Positions 18,153 through 29,162 of a stretch of DNA of 64,000 nt are shown one piece after another. Source of the stretch: Bergeyella_A cardium. Lineage in GTDB: Bacteria; Bacteroidota; Bacteroidia; Flavobacteriales; Weeksellaceae. Under the pieces are notes generated by a model. The model was not told the DNA's origin and searched no databases. It saw only the letters and a program-made list of their open reading frames with translations. The position numbers and the translations under genes are program-made. The stretch is taken from the NCBI RefSeq assembly GCF_030012605.2, contig NZ_CP114055.2; one strand, written 5' to 3'. Each line of letters opens with the position of its first letter. Position 1 is the stretch's first letter.

Positions 18153-18201
18153 ATATTTGTTTTGTACTTAGGTAGCAGAGAGAGGTTAAATTAAATTATC
18201 T

Positions 18202-18209
18202 TAACTTTG
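18202..18209 (+). promoter_or_regulatory. Candidate -7 element upstream of the first metalloprotease (TAACTTTG)
   Basis: TAACTTTG fits TAnnTTTG, 59 bases before the ATG at 18269, between the degenerate end repeat of the array and the protease gene. The protease is thus transcribed apart from the CRISPR locus. Confidence 0.4.
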
Positions 18210-18268
18210 TCGCCATTTTTTAATATTCATCAGAAAAACTAATAATAAGATTCTTAAAAATTCAGCTT

Positions 18269-21118
18269 ATGAAGTTCTTAAATTCTTTTTTGGGACTTGT
18301 ATTATTGGCTTTTATGCAAATTTTACAAGCTCAGCAGTCTGTTAAAAGCATTTTGCCGTTATTTTCACAGAAAAAACAGGTGGAATGGGCGGTGCAAACA
18401 GATAGAAATGAATCGGTACCCGTAAAATGGTATGAGCGTGAAAGCTCATTTGCAGTGGAAGGAATCCGAACTTTTGTAGGATACTATAATGAACAATTGG
18501 TAGGGGCATTGTCGGTGCAGAGAAATGATATTTCTGGAAGTATTCAGTGGGTAGGAAAGGCTTATCATATTGATACTCGACAGGGGAAAGTTGTGATTAG
18601 TACCTCAGGTGCAGATATGAATTGTGGAACTTGCTCTGGGAACTTTTGTGCGTCTGATAGCGCTGAAGAAAAGAGCTTTTTGAGAGTAGATTATAAGAAG
18701 CAAAAATTTGTTTATACAGACCCTGTGCTTAGGGTTTATCGATTGGCTATTACGATTGATTACAGCTATTTTTCTCGAACATTTGGCTTTAATAAGGCGA
18801 GGGTTAGAGGTTACTAGGCATCGGCAGAGGTGGTGCTTAATGAACTTTATATGAGAGACCTTGCGATGAAGTTTAAGGTGATTAATGATGATAGACTTAT
18901 TATAGATACCAAAGACAAAGAGCTGTTTAATACTACAAATCTTTATTATATTATCTCCAATTCTACCCAAAAGATTAATGGCTTAATCGGTGAGAATAAT
19001 TATGAAGTAGGAGTGATGGTTACCGAGCCTGCAAAAGGGGTATTGGGTATTGCAACGCTGGGAGGCTTTTATAATAAAAGCACCAAAGGGAGTGCATTGG
19101 TCTCTAATAACAATTATACGCTGGCACACGAGGTAGGACATTTGTTTGGCTCAAATCATACATTTAGTAATGGCCCTATAACTTACAGTACAGAGCCCCT
19201 TAGTGGAACTTCTATAATGGGATATGGTTTTAAGGATGATGATGTATTCTTCTCATTGGTCAGTGCATCGAAAATAAAGGAGAGGGTATTTTATAATCCA
19301 GGTTATTATTCCGATGAAGAACATAAACATTGGGTAGGTGAGAAGTCGGCCGCGATACCTTTTTATGGAATTAATACCAATAACCGACCGCCATTGATTA
19401 ATCGAGCAAAGCTACAGCCAGAGTACAAAATCCCACCCGATACTTTCTTCCAATTTATGATAGATGCTACCGACCCAGAGGATGATGCACTGCTGTATAT
19501 GGCTCATCAGGCGGATATAGACCAGCCAGGGAAGGCAAATTTCATTGCTTACAGCCCGTCTAAGGATAATACAGTTAAATATGAAGCTAAGTATGAGAGG
19601 GTATTGACTAATCCTGGAAATGATGATGGAGAAGATGAGTATGAAATTCAGAAAGTGCCTTATTCTTCACCAGAACCATCGGATAGAGGAGTGTATACCT
19701 TTTGGTTGGGCGTAAGTGATGGAGGGAGGAAAGCTCATCAGCAGCCACACGCTACTCAGTATGATATAGAAAAAGTGAATCTGAATATAGTAGATGGTAC
19801 TCCCTTTAAAATAACTTCGGTAATGCCACTTTCAAATATGGAAGAAGGGGATACTATTACCATTAAATGGGATGTAGACAGAAATATCTTTGGGAATGAT
19901 ACTAAAGTTCGTATACTTTTCTCAGATGACTATGGAAAAACCTATAAGTATGTCTTAGCAGATGAAGTTCCCAATAATGGTGAGTATAAAGTAAGCCTAC
20001 CAGCAGGAATAAGAAAGGCAGGAAAGGTTTGGAGCTGGGGGTCAGAAAGAACGAAACATAAGGTGGAAGGGATTTTCAAGGTAGAAGTGATAGACCATAT
20101 TGCCTATGCGCTTTATACCCGAAGAAGTCTGAAAGAGCCCAGCCCAATGGAGGTTTATGAACCAAAAATCGTTTTTAAAAATCTTCCAGAGCCTGTAATT
20201 ACCGTTAAAAAAACTGAGATTCCTCCAAAAGCAGAGGTTACCGCTACTTCATCTTGTAGTGGTACGGGTAATAATATCCCAAATATTGATTATGAAGAGG
20301 AAAATCACCTCCATTATATTCTCCGTAAGTGGGAAGCAACCGATAACTGCGGTAATAAAAACAGCTTTACTCAGTATATTTATATAGAAAAAGATAGATT
20401 AAAATTCGTCGGAGATTTGCCTAAGGATATTCATTTTCAATGTAAGGATAGCCAGCTTCCAGAAGTACCAAAGTTAGAGGTAACGGGGGGTGATGAATCA
20501 ACCAAAATAGAATTTACAGAGGAAAAGATTGATTTGTGGAATGGAAATTATAAACTCATCCGCTCGTGGTATGCTTCTGCTGATAAAGTATCTCCTGTGG
20601 CTCATTCACAAGTGATATTGGTACAAGATACTACACCGCCTGAGTTGTCAGACTATCCAAAAGACCAAATAGTAAAGACAGAAGCCGATATTCCCGCTCA
20701 GCAAGGGCTTACAGCTGTTGATAATTGCGATGGGGCAGTTAAAGTTTCCCAAGGCTGGGAAGCTGGTGAGCTTAATGGCAAGAAGCAGAAGAAGTATGTT
20801 TGGCTTGCAGAAGACCGTTCAGGTAATGTAAACCGATATGTACAGACATTCACTATAGACCCTGATGATGCTGGGCTTTCAACTGATGAAGTGGAAGTAA
20901 AATCTCTTAGAATTTACCCAAATCCCTTTAAAGATTCCTTTGTAGTAGAAGGTGTAGAGGGAGATTTTAATCTGAAAATCTATGACCTTTCAGGTAAGCA
21001 ATTCAAATCTTTTGGTAAGATGCAGAGGTATATTGTATCAGACTTGCCAGCGGGAGTTTATATCGTTAATGTAGAGGCTGATAACATTTTACATACATTT
21101 AAAATCATCAAAAAATAA
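18269..21118 (+). pseudogene. Secreted zinc metalloprotease (reprolysin-like, T9SS cargo) interrupted by in-frame TAG
   Basis: Reads as one 949-codon frame broken by a single amber codon at 18815-18817 (codon 183); the sequence continues in frame with no indel. Order: signal peptide (MKFLNSFLGLVLLAFMQ), propeptide-like region, M12B-type catalytic domain with AHEVGHLFGSNH (HExxHxxGxxH; first H at codon 287), Ig-like and HYR-like modules rich in DNCG/DNCDG, and a C-terminal T9SS sorting domain (IYPNPFKDSF ... GVYIVNVEADNILHTFKIIKK). A restart at ATG 18851 would lack the signal peptide and so probably not be exported. Either a recent pseudogene, readthrough, or a base error. A tandem paralogue follows after 8 bp with an equivalent break. 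Confidence 0.8.
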
Positions 21119-21126
21119 ATAGAGTA

Positions 21127-23235
21127 ATGAATATAAAAAAGACATTTTTTGTACTGCTTTTGTTAGGACTTGTACAGAATCTTTGCGCACAGAAGGTAAG
21201 GGATATTGTGAGATTATTCCATCGTTCAGAAGCGATAAGTTGGGCGGTTCCATTGCCAGGTAACCCGCTGACTATCCAATGGCAGGAGAGAGAAACCGCC
21301 TTCTCTCGTGAGGGCATCCGAACTTTTGTAGGCTATTCCAATGGAAATCTTATCGGTACGCTTTCTATTCGCCCAAACGCAGTTTCTGGGAACCTGTCAT
21401 ACAATGGAAAGGAGTACTTTATCAATACTGATAATGGTGAGCTTCATTATACTGAAGAGAATCATTCTGAGGAAGGGCAGTGCGGTACAGATGAGCTCAT
21501 TCACCAGAGTGAGTCTGCTAAGCGTTACCTTGATACTGTTTCTGAAGGCAGTGAAGCTCCTCAAATTAAAAATACTGAGATTCTTAGGGTTTACAGGCTT
21601 GCTATTGCAGTGGCATATAACCGCTATTCAGATTATTATTTTAATTCGGATGTACAAAAAGTCAAGGATTTCTGGGCGTAGACCGAAGCTTTTCTCAATG
21701 AAGTCTATATGAGAGACTTGGGTATTCGTTTTGAGTTGATAAATGATGAAAAACTCATCATAAAAGATGCTGCAAATGAGATGGTTTATGATTATCATAC
21801 ACCAGAATATATCATTAGCTATGCAACTCGCAATATAGGTGCGCTTATCGGAGATAAGAACTTTGATTCTGGGCTTTGGCTCTCGGGTTTTAGCCGTACG
21901 GGTATCGTAGGGCTTGCGTATATCTTTGGTGCTTACGATAGTGGCAAGGCAGCGGCTGTTGTGAGTAACTATTCTAAGGAAACGATAGCCCACGAAATTG
22001 GGCATCTCTTCGGAGGGAGGCATACTTTTTCTACTCAAGTGGTGCAGAGTGACTCCGAAAAAACAGAGCTAGGTCGCGGACAATCTGTGATGAGCTATGG
22101 AGCACCTCGTAATTTCTTCTCTCTATCCAGTATCCAGAGAATGAGGGAGAGAATCACAACTCTTCCTTACTATATTGACAAAAAGAGGACTCAGGTGAGA
22201 GGAGATGCCAATTTTCCTAATATTCCTTATGGTGAGCAGCTTACCAATACCCCTCCTGTAATTGATAAATCCAAGCTCAAAACCGAATATATCATTCCGA
22301 AAAATACTTTTTTCCAATTCTATATTCCTGCTACCGATGCGGATGGAGATGCCCTCAGCTACTCGGCTCAGCAGAGGGATGTTCGTCTTTTAAATTCCCC
22401 ATCTATAAGTATTTATAAGGCATATAAGCCCACTCAGACCAATCCTGTTAGTTTTCAACGAGAATATGATACCAATTTGAGGGGTGGAGCTATCTATGAC
22501 AGCCAACCGCCTCAGGATACTACGGGAGAGTTTAGTTTCTGGCTTGCTGCGAGCGACCCTAAAATGAGTACTCAGAACCATTTTATTACGAATTTCGACC
22601 TTGCACAGACTACCGTAAAAGTCATAGAAGGCAAACCATTTAAAATCACTACCGCAATAAAGAAAAAGTATAAAGGAGGCGAGAAAATCAACCTCAATTG
22701 GGAAGTAGATGAAGCTATTTTTGGTGCGGATTCCAAAGTGAGAATACTCCTTTCTGATGATTGGGGGCAAACCTTTAAATATACTCTTGCAGAGGAGGTT
22801 GAGAATAATGGAAATTATGAAGTAACATTGCCAAATATCAATATCGGTGAGATAGAAGTAGGCTCGGCAAAGCTCAAAGTAAATGCTGGGATTATAAAAG
22901 TGGAAGTGATAGACCGTTTAGCTTTTGATATTACCGAAAAAGCACCAAGTGCTAGAGGTGGTTTCATTGTGGAGGAAGACCCAAGTCTTGCTACAGAAAT
23001 CACTGATTTAAAGTCATCAGATATACTTATCTATCCAAACCCTGTAAAGAGCAGTTTCTCACTGAAAGGGTTGCCACAGAGTTCAAAAATTAAAGTTTTT
23101 GATATCAATGCTAGACTTTTAAAATCATTTGCTCCACAGCAGAATTATGATGTATCTGAGTTATCTAATGGAAATTATATCCTAAGTATAGAAACTCCAA
23201 AAGGAGCCCTTCATCTGAAATTTATAAAGCAATAA
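21127..23235 (+). pseudogene. Paralogous secreted zinc metalloprotease, also interrupted by in-frame TAG
   Basis: Tandem copy of the preceding gene, 702 codons with an amber codon at 21679-21681 (codon 185). Signal peptide MNIKKTFFVLLLLGLVQNLCAQ; conserved REGIRTFVGYSNG; catalytic AHEIGHLFGGRH (first H at codon 289) intact; Ig-like region; T9SS sorting domain (IYPNPVKSSF ... GNYILSIETPKGALHLKFIKQ). It lacks the HYR-like modules of the first copy. The reading frame on both sides of the TAG is well conserved with the first copy, so decay is recent if it is decay. A restart ATG at 21709 (YMRDL) matches the one in the first copy. Confidence 0.8.
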
Positions 23236-23271
23236 GCTGTTTAAAGATTTTTTGATGTTCATAGAATTACG

Positions 23272-23318
23272 AAAATAGAGATTTCTTTTTTTAATATAAG
23301 AGTCTCTATTTTTTTTGT
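23272..23318. terminator. Bidirectional terminator between convergent genes
   Basis: AAAATAGAGA (23272-23281) and TCTCTATTTT (23303-23312) form a 10-bp stem with T-runs on both strands. It separates the metalloprotease pair from the CDF gene. Confidence 0.6.
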
Positions 23319-23376
23319 TAGTACTTATCTACTATTAGATATTTAACCGTAAAGCCTTTCATTAAATCAAACTTCT

Positions 23377-24294
23377 CTAATCGCACTCCTCTTGTTTGCA
23401 GTGGCAGCCTTTTACTTCCATTTCAAAGGTGGAGTGGTGTATGTTTTTGTGGGCTAATGTGTGCCGTAGTTCTTTTTTTATTTGTTCGGTATCGGCAAGG
23501 CTTATTTCCTGTGCTAAGACAATATGTGCAGTGAGGGCATTCTGAGAGCTGCTCATTGCCCAAATGTGGAGGTGGTGCAGACTGTCAATCATCGGGTGTT
23601 GCTCTATTGCCTGCTGTATTTCCTTTGTATTGATGTCGGCAGGCACTCCGTCTAATATAAGTTTCAGACTTTCGGTGAGTAAGTGCCAAGTGGAGATTAA
23701 TATCACCGCTGCTATTACAAAGCTGATGAAAATATCGGCTGCATTCCAACCCGTTAGTGAGATAATGACGCCAGAGATAATCACCCCTACGGAAACCAAA
23801 GCATCTACCATTAGATGAAGGAAGGCCCCTTTGATATTGATATCTTGCTTCTGACCTTTATAAAACAGAAATGCAGAAATCGAGTTGATCATCACCCCTA
23901 CAAATGCGGTTATACTAATATCCAAACCCTTTACATTGGGCGGAAGGCTTAGTCTTTCCACAGCTTCTATACAGATATTCGCAACAATAAACACCAACAG
24001 AATAGCATTGATGAGCGAAGCCAAAATAGAGGCTTTCTTATATCCATAGGTATAGGTACGGCTTGCAGCTTTTTGTGCCAGCTTCATTCCCAGCAGGGAG
24101 ATGATGAGGCTCGCAACATCGCTAAGGTTGTGGCTGGCATCCGAGATAAGCGCCAGAGAATTAATGCTGAACCCTACGCCATATTCCACAATTGTATACA
24201 AAAGATTCAGCCCGATGCCTATATAAAAAGCTCGGTTTATAGCATCCAGACTGCTTACTGAGTGGTGGCAATGCCCTTCGTGTGAATGCTCCAT
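23377..24294 (-). CDS. Cation diffusion facilitator (CzcD/ZitB-like Zn2+ efflux)
   Basis: 305 aa inner membrane exporter of divalent cations, probably zinc. Begins with a histidine-rich tail (MEHSHEGHCHH). TM2 carries LALISDASHNLSDV and TM5 AFLHLMVDALVSVGVII, the HxxxD/DxxxD metal-site pair of the family. A cytoplasmic domain (LHHLHIWAMSSSQNALTAHIVL) follows and the tail CHCKQEEC offers extra metal ligands. Downstream of the UMF1-type transporter (21 bp gap), same strand, possibly cotranscribed. Confidence 0.93.
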   Translation of the reverse strand: MEHSHEGHCHHSVSSLDAINRAFYIGIGLNLLYTIVEYGVGFSINSLALISDASHNLSDVASLIISLLGMKLAQKAASRTYTYGYKKASILASLINAILLVFIVANICIEAVERLSLPPNVKGLDISITAFVGVMINSISAFLFYKGQKQDINIKGAFLHLMVDALVSVGVIISGVIISLTGWNAADIFISFVIAAVILISTWHLLTESLKLILDGVPADINTKEIQQAIEQHPMIDSLHHLHIWAMSSSQNALTAHIVLAQEISLADTEQIKKELRHTLAHKNIHHSTFEMEVKGCHCKQEECD

Positions 24295-24314
24295 AGTATT
24301 TTAAGTTTTAAGGT

Positions 24315-25793
24315 TTAACTTTTTTTCGCCTTGATGAACCTAATCAGCACCAAACCTATGAAAAAGAAGAAGCTCATAGACAAGGCGGCGTATCTCATAT
24401 TATTAAAATGGTCTATTAGCGCTGAGAAGATAAAGGTACCGAAGATAATCGCGAGTTTCTCCAATACATCATAGAACCCGAAGAAAGTAGTATTGTCCAT
24501 AGAGTTCTCTGGTAGCAGTTTGGAGTAGGTAGAGCGGGAGAGCGCTTGCAAACCGCCCATTACTAAGCCAATAATCCCCGCAATGCCGTAGAACTGGTAC
24601 TCTACATTTGGGTTTTCTTTGTTCAGGAGATACGAACCGAGGCACGCAACAATCCAAAGTATTACCGTAATAGAGATAACATTTTTATTTCCTATCCTCT
24701 GGGAGAGTTTGGAGAAGACTATGGCACCGATAATCGCCTCTATCTGTATGATGAGTAAAGTAGCGATGAGCTTCCCTTGTTCCAAGTTGATTTCATTGCT
24801 TCCGAAGAGGGTTGCCATCAGGAAGATTGTCTGCATACCTACGCTGTAAAAGAAAAAACTCGAAAGGAAGAACTTCAAGTTTCTATCCTCAAAGAGCTGC
24901 TTTTGTACTTTGAACAGTTCTTTAAAACTCTGCTTACCAATATCGATATAAAAACGAATATTATCCATTAAAACAGTGAAAAAGCCTCCCTGCTTGGCGT
25001 GTTTCTTAAAGATATTGGTATAGTTGAGCAGTACTAAATCTTTCGGAAGATTGTCCTTCACGCTCCCAAACTGCGGTAAGTGCTTAAAGGTATATTGCGA
25101 GAAGCCAAACCACCACGCACCCGTAAGCAGGAAGCTCACCCTTGTGTATAGCTTGGATTCTTCAGCGGTTTGTGCGGCTACTTTTATCAGTAAAAGGCAG
25201 ATGATTACTAATACCACAGAGCCTACATAGCCGTATACATATCCTCTTGCAGAGAGGGCATCTTGCCTGTCGGGCGAAGCAATATCTGGCAAGAATGAGT
25301 TGTAGAAAACCAAACTTCCCCAAAAGCCAACACTCGCTGTAATACTGAACAGCAACCCGAGGAAAACGGTATTCATCCCCGTAAAAATCGCTAAGCCCAT
25401 ACACGATGTAGCCCCAAGATAACAGAAGAATTGGAGGAAAGATTTCTTATTTCCAATAGTATCAGCCAGCGAAGAGAGGAATGGAGACAGCAGCACCACA
25501 ATAATAAATGATGCCGTGAGCGAATAGCCATAAACGGCATCTGGGTGATAAGCCTCCCCAAAGATTTTAAGGAAATATCTCTCAGGAACTTTTATCCACT
25601 GCTGGGTGCTCTCTATAAATTCTTTTTTATAGCCTTTGGTTGTGAGTAGTGAGTAGTAAATTGGGAAGATGGTAGAGGTGATTACTAATGAATAAACAGA
25701 ATTTGCCCAATCATAGGCTGCCCAAGCATTCATTATTTTAGGGTTATTTTTTATTCCCGTTTTGCTTGTGGTCTTCGTTCGGTTTTGAGACAT
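24315..25793 (-). CDS. MFS transporter, UMF1 (Atg22-like) family
   Basis: 492 aa with about 12 membrane segments. Recognised by the N-terminal NAWAAYDWANSVYSLVITSTIFPIYY and by PDAVYGYSLTASFIIVVLLSPFLSSLADTIGNKK, both diagnostic of the UMF1/Atg22-like group, plus GGLQALSRSTYSKLLPE in the second half. Function in bacteria is not established; eukaryotic members export amino acids from vacuoles. TACTTTTG at 25815-25822 (minus) is a likely promoter element 21 bp before the ATG. Confidence 0.88.
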   Translation of the reverse strand: MSQNRTKTTSKTGIKNNPKIMNAWAAYDWANSVYSLVITSTIFPIYYSLLTTKGYKKEFIESTQQWIKVPERYFLKIFGEAYHPDAVYGYSLTASFIIVVLLSPFLSSLADTIGNKKSFLQFFCYLGATSCMGLAIFTGMNTVFLGLLFSITASVGFWGSLVFYNSFLPDIASPDRQDALSARGYVYGYVGSVVLVIICLLLIKVAAQTAEESKLYTRVSFLLTGAWWFGFSQYTFKHLPQFGSVKDNLPKDLVLLNYTNIFKKHAKQGGFFTVLMDNIRFYIDIGKQSFKELFKVQKQLFEDRNLKFFLSSFFFYSVGMQTIFLMATLFGSNEINLEQGKLIATLLIIQIEAIIGAIVFSKLSQRIGNKNVISITVILWIVACLGSYLLNKENPNVEYQFYGIAGIIGLVMGGLQALSRSTYSKLLPENSMDNTTFFGFYDVLEKLAIIFGTFIFSALIDHFNNMRYAALSMSFFFFIGLVLIRFIKAKKS

Positions 25794-25895
25794 TCTTTTT
25801 AAAAATTATTTTGAACAAAAGTATAAAAAACTAAAAGATATCTATTAAAAGATGTTTAAATATTCTTAAAATTGCGCCTTTAAAAGCAAACAGAG

Positions 25896-26285
25896 ATGAG
25901 ATTTAATCTGAGATATGGGCTTCTTAGCCTAATCATTTTTGGTATAGAGGTTTGTATCGCTACTATTTGGAAAGACATATTTCTCCTTAGAGCCTATATA
26001 GGCGATGTATTGGTTGTAATGCTCCTCTACACCGCTATTCTCAGCTTTTTTAATATAAAAAACAAGGGTACACTTCTTATTTATATATTCCTGTTTTCTG
26101 TGTTGGTAGAGGTTGCTCAGTATTTCAAACTGGCTACTCTACTCGGCTTTAAAGAAGGGAGTATAATGTATATTGTCATTGGAAATTCATTTTCTTGGTT
26201 AGATATTCTTTGCTATTTTATCGGTGTTCTTCTTATGTATCTCGGTTTAGGTAGCAAGTTATATGCAGTAGGCAGTAAGCAATAG
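25896..26285 (+). CDS. DUF2809 membrane protein
   Basis: 129 aa, about four membrane segments. The pattern IFLLRAYIGDVLVVMLLYTAI with VEVAQYFKLATLLG and IVIGNSFSWLDILCYFIGVLL matches DUF2809 proteins. Function unknown. The last codons run into a low-complexity intergenic string (GCAGTAGGCAGTAAGC), so the C terminus may have been extended by repeat DNA. Confidence 0.8.
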   Translation: MRFNLRYGLLSLIIFGIEVCIATIWKDIFLLRAYIGDVLVVMLLYTAILSFFNIKNKGTLLIYIFLFSVLVEVAQYFKLATLLGFKEGSIMYIVIGNSFSWLDILCYFIGVLLMYLGLGSKLYAVGSKQ

Positions 26286-26402
26286 GCAGTAGGTATCTAT
26301 CTATAAATTAATCATAAGTTTCTTATTTCAAAGGGCGGAAGTCTGTACTCTCATACCAAAATTAAATTTTAAGCAAGGTGAATAATCTAAATTAATTTTA
26401 AA

Positions 26403-26410
26403 TAAATTTG
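26403..26410 (+). promoter_or_regulatory. Candidate -7 element of the TonB receptor gene (TAAATTTG)
   Basis: TAAATTTG fits TAnnTTTG and lies 19 bases before the ATG at 26430. No Fur-like or other operator was recognised. Confidence 0.4.
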
Positions 26411-26429
26411 CGCTAATATTTTATTGGCA

Positions 26430-29117
26430 ATGAAGAGAAGAAAGATTTTATTCTTTGGATTTTTGTTATTGATGGGGTTGTCTTATGCACAGGTAGTACA
26501 GGGAGTGGTGCTGGATAAAGAGACGGGCAAGAGTTTGCAAAATGTAAAGATTAGCCCAGAAGGTACAGATTCTTGGACACTGACAGATGCTAACGGGAGC
26601 TTTAAAATAGATTTAAAAGGGCATAAAGAGCTGGTATTTATTCTTTCGGGCTATACCGAAATAAAGCAGAGAGCAGAGGAGAATATGGAAGTACTCCTTA
26701 GCCCAGCTACGATATACATAAAGGAAGTGCAACTTACAGCAAAAAGGCGTAGATTTTCAGAAATAGACATAAAGGAAGAAGCGATAAAAAATAATCAGTC
26801 CTTTTCTATTGCAGATGTGCTTACACAGCTACCAGGTCAGTTTATAAAGCCACTTAACAATAATGAGTTTAAGAATGTAGTCTTCCGAACTGGTAGTGGG
26901 CAAAGCCTTAATAATAGAAACAACGATTCCTATGGGAACAAAGCTGCAGGGGTATCTGTACTCGTAGATGGATTGGCAGTTTCTAATAATGAGAATATGC
27001 AGCAGTACAATTCGCCATATTCGGCGGTGTACAGAGGACTTTCTTCCAGAACGGATATACCCACTCCATCCTTACCAAACTATGGGGCAGACCTCAGAGA
27101 GATAACCGTAGGAGATATAGAAAATATAAAAGTAGTGCAGGGGATTCCAGATGCAAAATACGGAGATCTTACGACAGGGCTCATTATCGTGGAGACGAAA
27201 TCGGGCAAAAAACCTCTTCAAATAAATGCTTCATTGCAAAGGGGAACTTATCAGGTAGATGTTACCAAAGGTTTTCAGATTAATAAAAAAGGAGATGCTA
27301 TTAATTTTCTTATCAACTATATGGATGCGAATCCTAACCCGAGGAATAACCTTACTGACTATAAAAGAATTGTAGGTAAAATACTTTGGGAGATGAGTAG
27401 TAGAGATAAGACTGTAAGGAATAAAATCAATTTCCAGTATGCAAAGAATCTGGATGAAGGTAAAACCGATCCAGATGACTATAAGGCGAGGTATGTAAAA
27501 GCATCAAAAGTGGGGTTTGTTCTCTCTGATAATTTTACGATGAAATTTAAAGACCGATGGATAGACGGTCTCTCTGCAAATGTGAGATTCAGCTACGATA
27601 AGCAGAAGAATATAGATAAGCAGTTTGTCAATTTAGGAGGGAGACCTTACGGTACTGCTATGGAGAATTCGGTGTATTATGCACCTTACACTCCCGTAAC
27701 CTTTATGACTGAGAGGAATGTAGAAGGCATACCGATTAACCTCAATATGAATGTAGAGATGTATAAACTCATAGAATCGAGGAATAAATGGAGACATAAT
27801 ATATCTGCTGGTGGAGCTTTTATCTTTGGTGATAATATCGGTAGAGGGAGGTTTGGTACTACCAATTCGGCAATTGTAGGGATATCTAATGCTGCGAGCA
27901 ATATGGGGTATAGGGACTATGACTACTCTAAAAATGTACCCGCAAGTGTGCAGTACTCTGCCTACTTACAGGATAATTTGAGGAAAGATATAGGTGAGTA
28001 CTCATCATTAAGTTTAAATGCGGGGCTCAGATTGGATATTCAGAACAGTATAAAAACCCTATCACCAAGGTTTAATGCTTCGTATAAGTATAAAAATATA
28101 AGCCTGAGAGGTGGGGTAGGGCTTACCTCAAAAGCACCTACTCTTGCACAGCTCTATACGGGAGATAGATTTTTAGATTACCTGATAGGGGACTTTCGAC
28201 TGCCAGGTAAATATAATGTAGCCGTAATGCAAACCGTAGTAACCAAAGGGGATAATGTGGATTTAAAACCATCTAAAAGCTGGAAAACAGAAGTGGGTTT
28301 AGACTATAAATTCCCTTTTGCAATGCTCAGCTTTACAGCTTATTATAATAAACTTTTCGATGGTTTTACCAATGTATCGGAGCTTAATAAAACTCAGATT
28401 TCTGATGTAAAAATCAATTATAATGGTAATCAGCCGCCTACTTATCAGATTATCGGGCAGAAAGATTATTATTATACCCACAGCCGTATTACCAATGCAC
28501 TTAATTCGGTAGATAAAGGTATTGAGCTGGGGATAAATTTTAAAAGAATAGAAGCACTAAACTTGGAAGTTGCCCTTAATGCTACCTATGTACGAACCGA
28601 TGATAAATCTGATGTGCGCTATCTTCAAAAGTCTAATATAGAAACCAGTGAGTATACTTATGGAGTGTTTACTGCTGGGGGGAATGCTTTTGAGAATGCG
28701 AGAATCAATGGCACTTTTGCTTATCACTTATCCCAAGTAGGGCTTATATTGGCATTGCAGACCAATACTTTCCTCCTGGATAATTTCTATGTAGATGCAA
28801 ACAATAAATATCCCGAAGGCTATTATGACAGGAATCTCACCTATCACCCAATTCCAGAATCAGAGAGGGCAGATGCAAAATATCAAAATATTCACAGGCA
28901 GGCAACAGAGACTACCACCCAGAGGCTTGGTAAGGTATTGCACAATATTCATCTACGGGTTACGAAGAATTTTCTAAGTGGCTTCCAAGCATCGGTATAT
29001 GTATATAATGTGCTGAATAGCCGTCCTGCACGCAAAAATCTGAATAATGGAAGTATAGAAGAATATGATTTCTTTACACCAATATCATTCGGAGCTAATC
29101 TTAGTTATAAATTTTAA
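26430..29117 (+). CDS. TonB-dependent outer membrane receptor with carboxypeptidase-like N-terminal domain
   Basis: 895 aa from ATG 26430 (MKRRKILFFGFLLLMGLSYAQ, a signal peptide). Residues about 22-100 are a CarboxypepD_reg-like/CNA-B domain (VQGVVLDKETGKSLQNVKISPEG). The plug follows (SIADVLTQLPGQF ... EITVGDIENIKVVQGIPDAKYGDLTTGLIIVETKSG), then a 22-strand barrel ending in GANLSYKF with the terminal aromatic residue. No SusD partner adjoins, so it is more likely a metal, siderophore or other small-ligand receptor than a glycan importer; the substrate is not shown. Confidence 0.93.
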   Translation: MKRRKILFFGFLLLMGLSYAQVVQGVVLDKETGKSLQNVKISPEGTDSWTLTDANGSFKIDLKGHKELVFILSGYTEIKQRAEENMEVLLSPATIYIKEVQLTAKRRRFSEIDIKEEAIKNNQSFSIADVLTQLPGQFIKPLNNNEFKNVVFRTGSGQSLNNRNNDSYGNKAAGVSVLVDGLAVSNNENMQQYNSPYSAVYRGLSSRTDIPTPSLPNYGADLREITVGDIENIKVVQGIPDAKYGDLTTGLIIVETKSGKKPLQINASLQRGTYQVDVTKGFQINKKGDAINFLINYMDANPNPRNNLTDYKRIVGKILWEMSSRDKTVRNKINFQYAKNLDEGKTDPDDYKARYVKASKVGFVLSDNFTMKFKDRWIDGLSANVRFSYDKQKNIDKQFVNLGGRPYGTAMENSVYYAPYTPVTFMTERNVEGIPINLNMNVEMYKLIESRNKWRHNISAGGAFIFGDNIGRGRFGTTNSAIVGISNAASNMGYRDYDYSKNVPASVQYSAYLQDNLRKDIGEYSSLSLNAGLRLDIQNSIKTLSPRFNASYKYKNISLRGGVGLTSKAPTLAQLYTGDRFLDYLIGDFRLPGKYNVAVMQTVVTKGDNVDLKPSKSWKTEVGLDYKFPFAMLSFTAYYNKLFDGFTNVSELNKTQISDVKINYNGNQPPTYQIIGQKDYYYTHSRITNALNSVDKGIELGINFKRIEALNLEVALNATYVRTDDKSDVRYLQKSNIETSEYTYGVFTAGGNAFENARINGTFAYHLSQVGLILALQTNTFLLDNFYVDANNKYPEGYYDRNLTYHPIPESERADAKYQNIHRQATETTTQRLGKVLHNIHLRVTKNFLSGFQASVYVYNVLNSRPARKNLNNGSIEEYDFFTPISFGANLSYKF

Positions 29118-29162
29118 ACCTTCAAATTGGTGTTGTTAATTTTGTATTTTTTATAATTTACC

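Noticed and set aside
18815..21681. TAG as a genome-wide sense codon explaining the metalloproteases
   Set aside because: TAG is the natural stop of maeB, usp, dgt and the FISUMP gene in this window, with no in-frame TAG in other long genes.
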